Assembly (NCBI RefSeq): GCF_014596525.1
Contig: NZ_MSJP01000110.1
Span: forward strand, 62,001-126,000
Direction: 5' to 3'
Origin: Streptomyces sp. CBMA291
GTDB taxonomy: Bacteria > Actinomycetota > Actinomycetes > Streptomycetales > Streptomycetaceae
DNA length: 64,000 nucleotides
Shown here: in pieces, positions 16,963 to 25,433 of the stretch
How positions within the stretch are numbered: position 1 is the first letter of the stretch
Layout of the letters: each line of letters opens with the position of its first letter
Position numbers and translations under genes: made by a program
Notes under the pieces: generated by a model
The model's database searches: none
Seen by the model: the letters and a program-made list of their open reading frames with translations, nothing else
What the model was told of the DNA's origin: nothing

Positions 16963-17709
16963 ATGGCCGTCGTCGATCCGCTGATCGAACTGCGTGGCGT
17001 CAACAAGCACTACGGCACGTTGCACGTCCTCCAGTCCATCGACCTCACCATCGGCCGGGGGGAGGTGGTCGTCGTCATCGGCCCCTCCGGCTCCGGCAAA
17101 TCCACCCTCTGCCGGGCGATGAACCGGCTGGAGAGGGTCGAATCGGGCGAGATCCTCATCGACGGGCAGCCGCTGCCCGAGGAGGGCAAGGCGCTGGCCC
17201 GGCTCCGCGCCGAAGTCGGCATGGTCTTCCAGTCGTTCAACCTCTTCGCGCACAAGACCGTCCTCGCCAATGTCTCCCTGGCGCAGATGAAGGTCCGCAA
17301 GCGCAAGAGGGAGGAGGCCGACCGGCGTTCGCGCGAACTCCTCGAACGGGTGGGACTCGCCGCACACGCCGAGAAGTACCCGGCCCAGCTCTCCGGCGGC
17401 CAGCAGCAGCGCGTCGCCATCGCCCGCGCCCTCGCCATGGACCCCAAGGCGCTCCTCTTCGACGAGCCGACCTCGGCCCTCGACCCGGAGATGATCAACG
17501 AGGTCCTGGAGGTCATGCAGCAACTCGCCCAGGAGGGCATGACGATGGTCGTCGTCACCCACGAGATGGGCTTCGCCCGCTCGGCGGCCAACCGGGTCGT
17601 CTTCATGGCCGACGGGAAGATCGTCGAGGACCGTGCGCCGGAGGACTTCTTCACCGCCCCGCGCAGCGAACGCGCCAAGGACTTCCTCTCCAAGATCCTC
17701 AAGCACTGA
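16963..17709 (+). CDS. gluA: Amino-acid (glutamate-type) ABC transporter ATP-binding protein
   Basis: A 248-residue ATPase that powers import of a polar amino acid, probably glutamate. Walker A is GPSGSGKST, the Q-loop VFQSFNLFAHKTVL, the signature LSGGQQQRVAIARAL, Walker B ALLFDEPTSALDPE, and the H-loop VTHEMGFA. The ATG at 16963 was chosen because the family starts with MAVVDPLIELRGVNKHYG; an upstream in-frame ATG at 16885 would add 26 unrelated residues. It is the first gene of a four-gene operon, with gluB 13 bp downstream. The ribosome-binding site is weak. Substrate is inferred from the gluABCD gene order known in Streptomyces and Corynebacterium. Confidence 0.93.
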   Translation: MAVVDPLIELRGVNKHYGTLHVLQSIDLTIGRGEVVVVIGPSGSGKSTLCRAMNRLERVESGEILIDGQPLPEEGKALARLRAEVGMVFQSFNLFAHKTVLANVSLAQMKVRKRKREEADRRSRELLERVGLAAHAEKYPAQLSGGQQQRVAIARALAMDPKALLFDEPTSALDPEMINEVLEVMQQLAQEGMTMVVVTHEMGFARSAANRVVFMADGKIVEDRAPEDFFTAPRSERAKDFLSKILKH

Positions 17710-17722
17710 GGGGGCCGGGACC

Positions 17723-18637
17723 ATGCAGCGTACGCACCGCGCCCTGACCGTGCTCGCCCTGCTCCTCGCCATGGCGCTGACCGGCGGCTGTGGCCGGGAG
17801 GGCAGCCCGCCCGTCAAGGGCCCCAAGCCCGACCAACTTCCCGTCTACCACGTGGACACCTCCTTCACCCTGCCCGATTCCCCCACGTGGCGACGGGCGA
17901 AGAAACGCGGCCGGCTGATCATCGGCGTCAAGGAGGACCAGCCGTACATGGGGGAGAAGGACCCCGCCACCGGCGAGTACTCCGGCTTCGACATCGAGAT
18001 CGCCCGGATGATGGCCGCCTCCCTCGGCTTCGACCCGGCCGGCATCGACTTCCGCACCATCGCCTCGGCCAACCGGGAAACCGCCCTCCAGAACGGTCAG
18101 ATCGACTTCTTCGTCGGCACCTACACCATCAACGAGAACCGCAAGAAGCTCGTCGGCTTCGCCGGGCCCTACTACATGGCCGGCCAGTCCCTCCTGGTCC
18201 GCACCGACGAGAACGACATCCACGGACCCGAGGACCTGGCGGGCCGGCGCGTCTGCTCGGCCGCCGGATCGACCCCGTACCAGCGGATCGCCCGGGACTT
18301 CCCGAAGGCCGAACTCGTCGCCTACGACAGCTACTCGGTCTGCGTCGACAACCTGCTGACCTATCAGGTCGACGCGGTGACCACCGACGACACCATCCTC
18401 ATGGGGTACGCGGCCAAGGCACCCGGCGAACTCAAGGTCGTCGGCAAGCCGTTCTCCAAGGAGCCGTACGGCATCGGCGTCCCGCGCGAGGACAACGCGC
18501 TGCGCTTCGCCCTCGACGACGCCCTCCTCCACCACCAGGAGAACGGCGACTGGCGCAAGGCCTTCGAAGCGACCCTCGGCCTCTCCGGGGCACCCGCCCC
18601 GAAACCGCCCCCCATCGACCGCTACCCGGCGAGCTGA
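17723..18637 (+). CDS. gluB: Glutamate-type ABC transporter substrate-binding lipoprotein
   Basis: A 304-residue lipoprotein that captures the amino acid outside the membrane. The signal peptide has lipobox LTGGC near residue 24. The periplasmic-binding fold (SBP_bac_3) is seen in RLIIGVKEDQPYMGEK, YSGFDIEIARMMAASLG, NGQIDFFVGTYTINENRKK, AGPYYMAGQSLLVR and SYSVCVDNLLTYQVDAVTTDD. The ATG has GAGGGGG about 8 bp upstream; frames that start earlier overlap gluA. The C-terminal proline-rich tail (APAPKPPPIDRYPAS) is typical of the Streptomyces homologues. It sits between the ATPase and the permeases. Confidence 0.93.
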   Translation: MQRTHRALTVLALLLAMALTGGCGREGSPPVKGPKPDQLPVYHVDTSFTLPDSPTWRRAKKRGRLIIGVKEDQPYMGEKDPATGEYSGFDIEIARMMAASLGFDPAGIDFRTIASANRETALQNGQIDFFVGTYTINENRKKLVGFAGPYYMAGQSLLVRTDENDIHGPEDLAGRRVCSAAGSTPYQRIARDFPKAELVAYDSYSVCVDNLLTYQVDAVTTDDTILMGYAAKAPGELKVVGKPFSKEPYGIGVPREDNALRFALDDALLHHQENGDWRKAFEATLGLSGAPAPKPPPIDRYPAS

Positions 18638-18652
18638 CCGGAGGAACTCCCC

Positions 18653-19297
18653 ATGGACGTCCTGACCGACAACTTCTCGCTCTACGGCAAGGGATTCCTC
18701 GGCACCGTCGAACTCACCGTCTACTCCTCGGTCCTCGCCCTCGTGCTCGGCTTCGTCATGGCCTCCTTCCGGGTCGCCTCGGTGGCCTCCTTCCGGGCCT
18801 TCGGCACCGTCTGGGTCACCGTCCTGCGCAACACCCCGCTGACCCTGCTCTTCTTCGCCGTCATGCTGGGCCTGCCCCGCTTCGGACTCGTGCTGCCCTT
18901 CGAGCTGTTCGCGGTCCTCGCGCTCGGCTGCTACACCTCGGCCTTCATCTGCGAGGTGCTGCGCTCCGGCATCAACACCGTGCCGCGCGGCCAGGGCGAG
19001 GCGGCCCGCAGCCTCGGCATGACCTTCGCCCAGACACTCGCCACGGTCGTCCTGCCCCAGGCCTTCCGCACGGTCATCCCGCCGATCGGCTCCACCCTGA
19101 TCGCCCTCGCCAAGAACTCCGCCATCGCAGGGGCGTTCAGCGTCACCGAACTCCTCGGCACCTACAAGACCCTCAGCGAACTCGGCTACAACATCATCTG
19201 GACCTTCGTCTGGATCGCCGTCGGCTACCTCATCATCACCCTCACCATCAGCGCCCTCTTCCACTTCATGGAGAAGCGCTGGGGAGTCGCCCGATGA
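18653..19297 (+). CDS. gluC: Glutamate-type ABC transporter permease, first subunit
   Basis: A 214-residue inner-membrane permease (HisM/GlnP type, about five helices). Start ATG has GGAGG 8 bp upstream. Features are the N-terminal amphipathic segment MDVLTDNFSLYGKGFLGT, the RNTPLTLLFF signature, and the EAA loop QGEAARSLGMTFAQTLATVVLP that docks with GluA. The stop overlaps the start of gluD (ATGA), so the two permeases are translated together and probably form a heterodimer. Confidence 0.93.
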   Translation: MDVLTDNFSLYGKGFLGTVELTVYSSVLALVLGFVMASFRVASVASFRAFGTVWVTVLRNTPLTLLFFAVMLGLPRFGLVLPFELFAVLALGCYTSAFICEVLRSGINTVPRGQGEAARSLGMTFAQTLATVVLPQAFRTVIPPIGSTLIALAKNSAIAGAFSVTELLGTYKTLSELGYNIIWTFVWIAVGYLIITLTISALFHFMEKRWGVAR

Positions 19298-20151
19298 CCG
19301 AGTCCACCGCCCTCTACGACATCCCGGGGCCCCAGACCCGCAAGCGCCACCGGCTCTACAGCGTCCTGTCCATCGCGGCCATCCTGGCGCTGGCCGGCTG
19401 GGTCCTCTATCTCCTCTTCGTCAACGACCAGTTCACCTCGACCAAGTGGTCTCCCTTCCTCTACAAGGGCATCCAGCACCTGCTGCTCGACGGCCTCGTC
19501 AACACCCTCAAGGCCTTCGCCTACGCCTCGGTGCTCTCGCTCGTCCTCGGCGCGCTCCTCGCCACCGGGCGCCTCTCCGAACACCGCCCGGTGCGCTGGG
19601 TCTCCGCCCTGCTCGTCGAGTTCTTCCGCGCCATGCCCGTCCTCGTGATGATCTTCTTCATCTTCGTGGCGCTCAAGGTGCAGCCGCTGCCCGCGCTCGT
19701 CGCCGGACTGACCCTCTACAACGGATCGGTCCTCGCGGAGGTCTTCCGCACCGGCATCCACTCCGTCGAACGGGGCCAGGGCGAGGCGGCGTACGCGCTC
19801 GGCATGCGCAAGACCCAGGTCATGACCTTCGTCCTGGTGCCGCAGGCCGTCCGCGCGATGCTCCCCGCCATCATCAGCCAGTTGGTGGTGGCCCTCAAGG
19901 ACACCTCGCTCGGATTCCTCATCACCTACGAGGAGTTCCTGCATGCGGGCAAGCTGATCGCCTCCAACCTGGACTACGACCTTCCCTTCATCCCGGTCGT
20001 CATGGTGATCTCCCCGATCTACATCGGGATGTGCATGCTGCTCTCCTGGCTCGCCACCTGGGTGGCCAGGAGGGAGCGGCGCAGCCTGAAGACCAAGGCC
20101 GTCGAGGTCGCCCCGGCCGAACCGGAGACGCTGCTGCCGGGCACCCGGTAG
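19294..20151 (+). CDS. gluD: Glutamate-type ABC transporter permease, second subunit
   Basis: A 285-residue membrane permease paired with GluC. It has an extra N-terminal hydrophilic stretch (TESTALYDIPGPQTRKRHR) before the first helix, then the FFRAMPVLVMIFFIF signature, the EAA loop QGEAAYALGMRKTQVMTFVLVP and a basic C-terminal tail after the last helix. The four-base ATGA overlap with gluC couples translation. It is the last gene of the operon; a hairpin begins 5 bp after the stop. Confidence 0.92.
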   Translation: MTESTALYDIPGPQTRKRHRLYSVLSIAAILALAGWVLYLLFVNDQFTSTKWSPFLYKGIQHLLLDGLVNTLKAFAYASVLSLVLGALLATGRLSEHRPVRWVSALLVEFFRAMPVLVMIFFIFVALKVQPLPALVAGLTLYNGSVLAEVFRTGIHSVERGQGEAAYALGMRKTQVMTFVLVPQAVRAMLPAIISQLVVALKDTSLGFLITYEEFLHAGKLIASNLDYDLPFIPVVMVISPIYIGMCMLLSWLATWVARRERRSLKTKAVEVAPAEPETLLPGTR

Positions 20152-20156
20152 CGGCG

Positions 20157-20178
20157 GCCGGGCGCCCACCCGCCCGGC
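20157..20178 (+). terminator. Terminator hairpin of the glu operon
   Basis: GCCGGGCG (20157-20164) pairs with CGCCCGGC (20171-20178) around a 6-base loop, directly after the gluD stop codon. Confidence 0.65.
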
Positions 20179-20384
20179 GGCAGCCGGTGATCACTCCTTC
20201 CATGGGGGTCCCGCCCGTACGACGGGCCGTGACCAGGGGGGAGGAGAAGGTCAGCTGCGCGCCGGTCGGGTAGTGCTCGGCGGAGCGCGGGGCGGCGGCG
20301 CCGGTGACCGGGTGGCCCCGTGTGACGGCGGGGAACCGGAAACGGGCGTCCGCTCCGCCCCGACGCCGGCGAGACGCCCTCGCT

Positions 20385-20540
20385 CCCGGACCCGCGCCAT
20401 GGAGGCACCCGCGCCCCGGACCGGCACCACGGAGGCATCTTCGCCCCCGGACCCGCATCGTGGAAGCGCCCCCGTCCCCCCCGACCCGCATCACAGGAGA
20501 CGTCCCCGCCCCCGACCGGCATCATGGAGCCGTCTTCGTC
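20385..20540 (+). repeat. Five degenerate ~30-bp tandem repeats upstream of the P450
   Basis: Units share the pattern C-rich run, GGACCSGC, ATCRTGGA, then a CTTC/CCCC tail, with period about 30-33 bp. The last unit runs up to the P450 start region. The rest of the gap 20179-20384 shows nothing recognisable. The repeats look non-coding: frames through them lack domains. Confidence 0.6.
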
Positions 20541-20565
20541 CCTGCTCCGGTCCCGATGGGGAGGC

Positions 20566-21858
20566 ATGGTGGAAAGCACCCGGGCACAGCGCCCGCAGGA
20601 CGGCCCGAGCGGCCTCCCCGACGTCTTCGACCCCCGCGTCCACGCGTCCGGCATCCCGCACGAGCGCTTCCGCTTCCTGCGCGACCACGCCCCCGTCGCC
20701 CGGCAGGAGGAACCGGGCATCCTCGGCTGGCCCGCCGGACCCGGCTTCTGGGCGGTCACCCGGCACGCCGACGTCGTCCGGGTGCTCAAGGACTCCGGCA
20801 CGTACTCCTCCTTCCTCGGCGCCACCCAGATCCGCGACCCCGCCCCCGCCGACCTGCCGTTCATCCGGCGCATGATGCTCAACCAGGACCCGCCGGGCCA
20901 CGGCAGGCTGCGGCGGCTCGTCAGCCGTGCCTTCACCCCCGGCCGCGTCGGGCGCTTCACGGACACCGCCCGCGCACGGGCCCGAAGGCTCCTCGCCGAC
21001 GCGATCGACACCGGTGCCGGGGAGAGCGTCGATCTCGTCCGCACCGTCACCGACGACTACGCCCTGCTCAACCTCGCCGATCTGCTGGGCGTCCCCGCCT
21101 CCGACCGGGAGCTGCTGTACGCCTGGACCGAACGGGTCATCGCCTACCAGGACCCCGACGAACCCCCCGTCCGCGACGCCCGGGGCCGCCCCGTCGACCC
21201 GCGCTCACCCGCCATGCTCGCCGAGATGTTCGGCTACGCCCAGGAACTCGCCGCCCACAAGCGGGCCCACCCCGCCGACGACGTCATGAGCGTCCTCGCC
21301 GCCTCCGAACTCGCCGACGCCGAACTGGAGATGTTCTTCTTCCTGCTCACCGTCGCCGGGAACGACACCGTCCGCGCCGCCGCCCCCGGTGGACTCCTCG
21401 CCCTCGCCGCGCACCCCGGCGAACAGGCCCGCTGGTGGCGCGGCGAGGTCGGTGCGGGGACACTCGTGGACGAACTCCTGCGCGTCCACCCGCCCGTGCT
21501 CTCCTTCCGGCGCACCGCGATCCGCGACACCGAACTGGCCGGACAGCCGATCCGGCGCGGCGACAAGGTCGTCGTCTTCCACGCCTCCGCCAATCACGAC
21601 GAGCGCGTCTTCGCCGACCCGCACCGACTCGACCTCGCCCGCGACCCGAACCCGCACGTCTCCTTCGGCGACGGACCGCACGTCTGCCTCGGCGCCCACT
21701 TCGCCCGGCTCCAACTCCGCGTCCTGTACGAGGAGATGCGAAGCGCCTGCGGCGGGATCGAATCCGCCGGACCGCCCCGTCGGCTGGTCTCCAACTTCGT
21801 CAACGGCGTCAAGTCGCTGCCCGTACGGCTGCGGGAGCCGTCCGGGCCGCCTCGGTGA
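20566..21858 (+). CDS. Cytochrome P450
   Basis: A heme monooxygenase of about 430 residues. I-helix oxygen-binding motif AGNDT, K-helix ExxR in DELLRVHPP, and the heme-thiolate loop FGDGPHVCLGAHFARLQ with the cysteine ligand. The segment FRRTAIRDTELAGQPI and HASANHDERVF resembles the CYP124/CYP125/CYP142 group, which oxidises methyl-branched lipid or sterol side chains; that is a resemblance, not a substrate assignment. The start is uncertain: GGGGAGG lies immediately before ATG 20566, four bases before GTG 20569, and ATG 20524 is also in frame but has no ribosome-binding site. No ferredoxin or reductase gene is adjacent. The 3' end overlaps the convergent gene at 21809 by 50 bp. Confidence 0.92.
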   Translation: MVESTRAQRPQDGPSGLPDVFDPRVHASGIPHERFRFLRDHAPVARQEEPGILGWPAGPGFWAVTRHADVVRVLKDSGTYSSFLGATQIRDPAPADLPFIRRMMLNQDPPGHGRLRRLVSRAFTPGRVGRFTDTARARARRLLADAIDTGAGESVDLVRTVTDDYALLNLADLLGVPASDRELLYAWTERVIAYQDPDEPPVRDARGRPVDPRSPAMLAEMFGYAQELAAHKRAHPADDVMSVLAASELADAELEMFFFLLTVAGNDTVRAAAPGGLLALAAHPGEQARWWRGEVGAGTLVDELLRVHPPVLSFRRTAIRDTELAGQPIRRGDKVVVFHASANHDERVFADPHRLDLARDPNPHVSFGDGPHVCLGAHFARLQLRVLYEEMRSACGGIESAGPPRRLVSNFVNGVKSLPVRLREPSGPPR

Positions 21859-22543
21859 CATCGGCCACCAGCTCCACCACATCGGGGCCGTACGCCCCCG
21901 AGTTCACCACCTTGAGCAGCAGCACGAAGGAGGCGGAGCGGTAGCGGCGCGCGAGCCGCTCGCAGTGGCGGGCCAGATAGCGGGTCGCCGCCTGGTTGGT
22001 GATGGCCCGCTGGCCGCAGAAGAGGAAGACCGGCCGGCAGTCCTCGCCCGCCATGAGCCGGGCGAGGATCACGTACTCCTCCGTCCCGGGAACCATCAGG
22101 TAGCGCTCCGAGCCGATCAGGAACGACGCCTGGTCGGGCCCCCGCTCGGCGTCCACGTTCACGGTGAGCCCCGGCAACAGAGTCCCCAGGTGAGCGGCGG
22201 TGCGTCTGTTCGACCCGGGGCCCCCGAGACACAGCTCCGTCCGGTCGCCGAAGCCCTGGCGCGCCTCGTCGTGCGGGACGATGCGGGCGTGCGCGCCGCA
22301 CTCCTTCACGAGCGAGCAGAGTTCGAGCAGCGCGAAGACGTCGAAGCGGTGCACCGAGCCGCTGCTGCCGCCCGGCTCCCTGTTCACCACGAGCAGGCAT
22401 TCGGAACCCCCCGGCAGACCGAGGAAGTCCCGCTTGCGCCGGAGCCTGCGCCGCCAGGAGTACGTACGGCCAAGCCACCCGAACGACGCACTGACCCCCG
22501 TCGCGAGGACCCCGAGCACGATGTTGCGCAGGTCTTCGTTCAT
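21809..22543 (-). CDS. Membrane-anchored protein of unknown function
   Basis: A 244-residue protein not assigned to a family. An N-terminal membrane helix (NIVLGVLATGVSASFGWLG) is followed by a basic stretch (RRRLRRKRD), so the rest is probably cytoplasmic. The soluble part opens with SECLLVVNREPGG, has a central CLGGPGSNRRTAAHLGTLLPG motif and a later VFLFCGQRAITNQAATRYLA segment, suggesting a Rossmann-like alpha/beta domain. The ATG at 22543 lacks a clear ribosome-binding site. The last 50 bp overlap the P450 coding end in the opposite direction. It is divergent from ggt (105 bp apart), so they may share a control region. No function is proposed. Confidence 0.7.
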   Translation of the reverse strand: MNEDLRNIVLGVLATGVSASFGWLGRTYSWRRRLRRKRDFLGLPGGSECLLVVNREPGGSSGSVHRFDVFALLELCSLVKECGAHARIVPHDEARQGFGDRTELCLGGPGSNRRTAAHLGTLLPGLTVNVDAERGPDQASFLIGSERYLMVPGTEEYVILARLMAGEDCRPVFLFCGQRAITNQAATRYLARHCERLARRYRSASFVLLLKVVNSGAYGPDVVELVADVTEAARTAPAAVRAAT

Positions 22544-22647
22544 GGGCGCGCATGCTAGCGGGGAACGCCACTCCGTTCGAGGCGGTCCTGACGTGAGGGG
22601 CCCCGGGAAGTTACGCTGCGCGGACGGTCGTTGACTGGAGGTAGGGA

Positions 22648-24531
22648 ATGCGTCGCTCCGCCGCTGGAAAAGTCTCCGTCGCTGGAAGGGTCTCCTCCGC
22701 AGGGAAGTTCTCCGTCGCTGGAAGGGTCTCCGTCGCGGGGAAGGTCTCCGTTCTCGCCGTCGCCGCGACGATGCTCTCGATGGGCACCGCCGCCCCGGCC
22801 TCCGCCCCGCCGGGCGCCCCGCCCGCCCCCGCCAAGACACCGGTCGCCGTGGGGTACGGCGGCGCCGTCGCCAGCGTCGACGCCGACGCCTCCGCCGCCG
22901 GGGTGGAAGTGCTCCGCAAGGGCGGCAACGCGGTGGACGCCGCCGTCGCCGTCGCGGCGGCCCTCGGTGTCACCGAGCCCTACTCGGCGGGCATCGGAGG
23001 CGGCGGCTACTTCGTCTACTACGACGCCAGGACCCGTACGGTGCACACCGTGGACGGGCGCGAGACCGCCCCCCGCTCCGCGGACGCCGGCCTCTTCACG
23101 GAGAACGGCGCCGCCATCCCCTTCGAGGAGGGTGTGACCAGCGGCCTCGGCGTCGGCACCCCCGGCACCCCGGCGACCTGGCGGACCGTCCTCGACGCCT
23201 GGGGCACCAGACGTCTGGGCACCCTGCTCGAACCCGCCGAGCGACTGGCCCGGGACGGCTTCGTCGTCGACCCCACCTTCCGCAACCAGACCGCGAACAA
23301 CGAGGCGCGCTTCCGCGACTTCCCGGCCACCGCCGCCCTCTTCCTGCCCGGCGGCGAGCTGCCCGTGGTCGGCTCCCGCCTGAAGAACCCCGATCTGGCC
23401 CGTACGTACGAGAAGCTGGGCCGGGAGGGCGTCGGCGCCCTCTACCGGGGCCCGCTCGCCCGGGAGATCGTCGACACCGTCCGCAAGCCCCCGGTCCGCG
23501 CGGGCGCCACCCGCAAGGTCCGCCCCGGCGATCTGACGGAGCGCGACCTGGCCGCGTACAAGACCCTCTTCCGCGAGCCCACCCGGGTCGGCTACCGGGG
23601 GCTCGACATCTACGGCATGGCGCCGTCCACCTCCGGTGGCACGAGCGTCGGCGAGGCCCTCAACATCCTGGAGCGCACCGACCTCTCCGCCGCCTCCGAG
23701 GCGCGCTATCTGCACCGGTACATCGAGGCCAGCCGTATCGCCTTCGCCGACCGGGGGCGCTGGGTCGGCGACCCGGCCTTCGAGCCGGTGCCCACGCGCG
23801 GACTGCTCTCCCAGCGGTTCGCCGACTCCCGGGAATGCCTGATCCGCGACGACGCCGTCCTCACCAGCCCCCTCGCGCCCGGCGACCCGAACAGCCCGGT
23901 GCCCTGCGCGCCCGGCGGGACGGCCGCACCGACCACGTACGAGGGTGAGAACACCACGCACCTCACGGTCGCCGACAAGTGGGGCAACGTCGTCGCCTAC
24001 ACCCTCACCATCGAGTCCACCGGCGGCAGCGCGATCACCGTGCCCGGCCGGGGCTTCCTGCTCAACAACGAGCTGACGGACTTCTCCTTCACCCCGGCCA
24101 GCCCGGCCGTCCACGACCCGAACCTGCCCGGACCCGGGAAGCGGCCGCGCTCCTCCATCTCCCCGACGATCGTCCTCGACGGACACGGAAAGCCGGTCCT
24201 CGCGCTCGGTTCCCCGGGCGGCGCGACCATCATCACCACGGTCCTCCAGACCCTCACCGGCTTCCTGGACCGAGGACTGCCGCTCGTCGACGCGATCGCC
24301 GCGCCGCGTGCCAGCCAGCGCAACCAGTCGACCACCGAACTCGAACCGGCCCTCTGGAACAGCCCGGTCAGGGCCGAACTCGAAGCCATCGGGCACGGTT
24401 TCCGGCTCAACCCGGAGATCGGCGCGGCGACGGGCGTACAGCGCCTGCCCGACGGACGCTGGCTCGCGGCGGCGGAACCGGTCCGCAGGGGCGGCGGCTC
24501 GGCGATGGTGGTGAGGCCGGCGGGACGGTAG
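22648..24531 (+). CDS. ggt: Gamma-glutamyltransferase
   Basis: A secreted 627-residue Ntn-hydrolase precursor that transfers or hydrolyses the gamma-glutamyl group of glutathione-like peptides. ATG with GGAGG 6 bp upstream. The N-terminus holds five hexapeptide repeats before the hydrophobic signal core (LAVAATMLSMGTAAPASA). Family motifs: AVASVDADASAAGVEVLRKGG, EPYSAGIGGGGYFVYYDA, RETAPRSA, and autocleavage before the nucleophilic Thr in ENTTHLTVADKWGNVV, which begins the small subunit. Later motifs are GRGFLLNNELTDFS and KRPRSSISPTIV, then GSPGGATIITTVLQ. All catalytic landmarks are present and the length is normal. It is monocistronic, convergent with map. Confidence 0.95.
   Translation: MRRSAAGKVSVAGRVSSAGKFSVAGRVSVAGKVSVLAVAATMLSMGTAAPASAPPGAPPAPAKTPVAVGYGGAVASVDADASAAGVEVLRKGGNAVDAAVAVAAALGVTEPYSAGIGGGGYFVYYDARTRTVHTVDGRETAPRSADAGLFTENGAAIPFEEGVTSGLGVGTPGTPATWRTVLDAWGTRRLGTLLEPAERLARDGFVVDPTFRNQTANNEARFRDFPATAALFLPGGELPVVGSRLKNPDLARTYEKLGREGVGALYRGPLAREIVDTVRKPPVRAGATRKVRPGDLTERDLAAYKTLFREPTRVGYRGLDIYGMAPSTSGGTSVGEALNILERTDLSAASEARYLHRYIEASRIAFADRGRWVGDPAFEPVPTRGLLSQRFADSRECLIRDDAVLTSPLAPGDPNSPVPCAPGGTAAPTTYEGENTTHLTVADKWGNVVAYTLTIESTGGSAITVPGRGFLLNNELTDFSFTPASPAVHDPNLPGPGKRPRSSISPTIVLDGHGKPVLALGSPGGATIITTVLQTLTGFLDRGLPLVDAIAAPRASQRNQSTTELEPALWNSPVRAELEAIGHGFRLNPEIGAATGVQRLPDGRWLAAAEPVRRGGGSAMVVRPAGR
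22654..22743 (+). repeat. Five in-frame 18-bp repeats in the ggt signal peptide
   Basis: Five consecutive 18-bp units encode RSAAGK, VSVAGR, VSSAGK, FSVAGR and VSVAGK, immediately before the hydrophobic core. They add a repetitive basic n-region to the signal peptide; unit number could vary between strains by slippage. Confidence 0.85.
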
Positions 24532-24633
24532 GGGCGCGAGAAGCGCCAGGAGTACGGGGCGGGCGGGCCGCTCCGCCGTACGGGCAGGCCCGTTCGCCCT
24601 ACGGTTCCGCCGGGCGGGAAGGCCTGTCCACCC

Positions 24634-25401
24634 TTACGGCGCCGTCAGGATCCGGGGCCCCGCGGTGGTGATCGCGACCGTGTGCTCGGCGTGCGCGGCG
24701 CGTGAGCCGTCGGCCGTACGGATCGTCCAGCCGTCGCCCGCCGTGTAGTGGTCGTCCCCGCCGCCCCCGATCAGCATCGGCTCGATCGCGAGCACCATCC
24801 CGTGGCGGAGCTTCATGCCCCGACCCGGGCGGCCCTCGTTGGGGACGCCCGGGTCCTCGTGCATCGCGCGGCCGATGCCATGGCCGCCGAAACCGTCCGG
24901 GATGCCGTATCCGGCGCTTCGGCAGACCTGGCCGATGGCGTGCGCGATGTCCCCGATCCGGTTGCCGACGACGGCCGCCGCCGTGCCCGCCGCCAGGGCC
25001 TTCTCGGCGGTGGCGACGAGCCGGGCGTCCTCCGGCCTCGCCGGTCCCACCGTGAAGCTGACGGCCGCGTCGCCCGCCCAGCCGCCGAGCGTCGCCCCGA
25101 AGTCCACCGAGACCAGGTCGCCGGGGGCGAGCCGGGTGCCGTCCGGTATGCCGTGGACGATGGCGTCGTTCACGGAGACGCAGACGGTCGCGGGGAACGG
25201 CACGGGCGCCCACTCCGGGTGGTAGTCGAGAAAGGGCGATCCGGCGCCCGCCGCGTCCAGGATCCCCCGGGCGGCCCGGTCCAGCTCGGTCAGGGCGACG
25301 CCGGGCGCGGCCTTCTCCCGTACGGCCGCGAGGGCGCGGGCCACCACCCGCCCCGAGGCACGCATGGACGTCAGGTTCTCGTTCGTCTTGATCTCCACCA
25401 T
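24634..25401 (-). CDS. map: Methionine aminopeptidase, type I
   Basis: A 255-residue metalloprotease that removes the initiator methionine. All five metal ligands are seen: Asp in LVSVDFGAT, Asp in GWAGDAAVSF, His in GHGIGRAMHEDP, Glu in AIEPML and Glu in AHAEHTVAIT; the substrate-site His is in AIVHGIPDG. ATG 25401 was chosen because TATAGT lies exactly 7 bp upstream and there is no ribosome-binding site, the geometry of a leaderless mRNA. An in-frame ATG at 25407 would begin 1 bp after the -10 box. The gene is divergent from an XRE regulator and is probably an extra map copy, not the ribosomal-operon one. Confidence 0.95.
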   Translation of the reverse strand: MVEIKTNENLTSMRASGRVVARALAAVREKAAPGVALTELDRAARGILDAAGAGSPFLDYHPEWAPVPFPATVCVSVNDAIVHGIPDGTRLAPGDLVSVDFGATLGGWAGDAAVSFTVGPARPEDARLVATAEKALAAGTAAAVVGNRIGDIAHAIGQVCRSAGYGIPDGFGGHGIGRAMHEDPGVPNEGRPGRGMKLRHGMVLAIEPMLIGGGGDDHYTAGDGWTIRTADGSRAAHAEHTVAITTAGPRILTAP

Positions 25402-25408
25402 GCCCATT

Positions 25409-25427
25409 ACTATACCGGTATTAGAAT
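25409..25427. promoter_or_regulatory. Facing leaderless promoters of map and the XRE gene sharing one palindrome
   Basis: On the minus strand TATAGT (25414-25409) lies 7 bp before map ATG 25401. On the plus strand TAGAAT (25422-25427) lies 6 bp before XRE ATG 25434. A perfect palindrome ATACCGGTAT (25412-25421) sits between and touches the map -10. One bound regulator, plausibly the XRE protein, could block both. Confidence 0.6.
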
Positions 25428-25433
25428 GGCCTC

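Noticed and set aside
24532..24633. Bidirectional terminator between ggt and map
   Set aside because: Several short GC-rich dyads exist but none forms a stem of convincing length.
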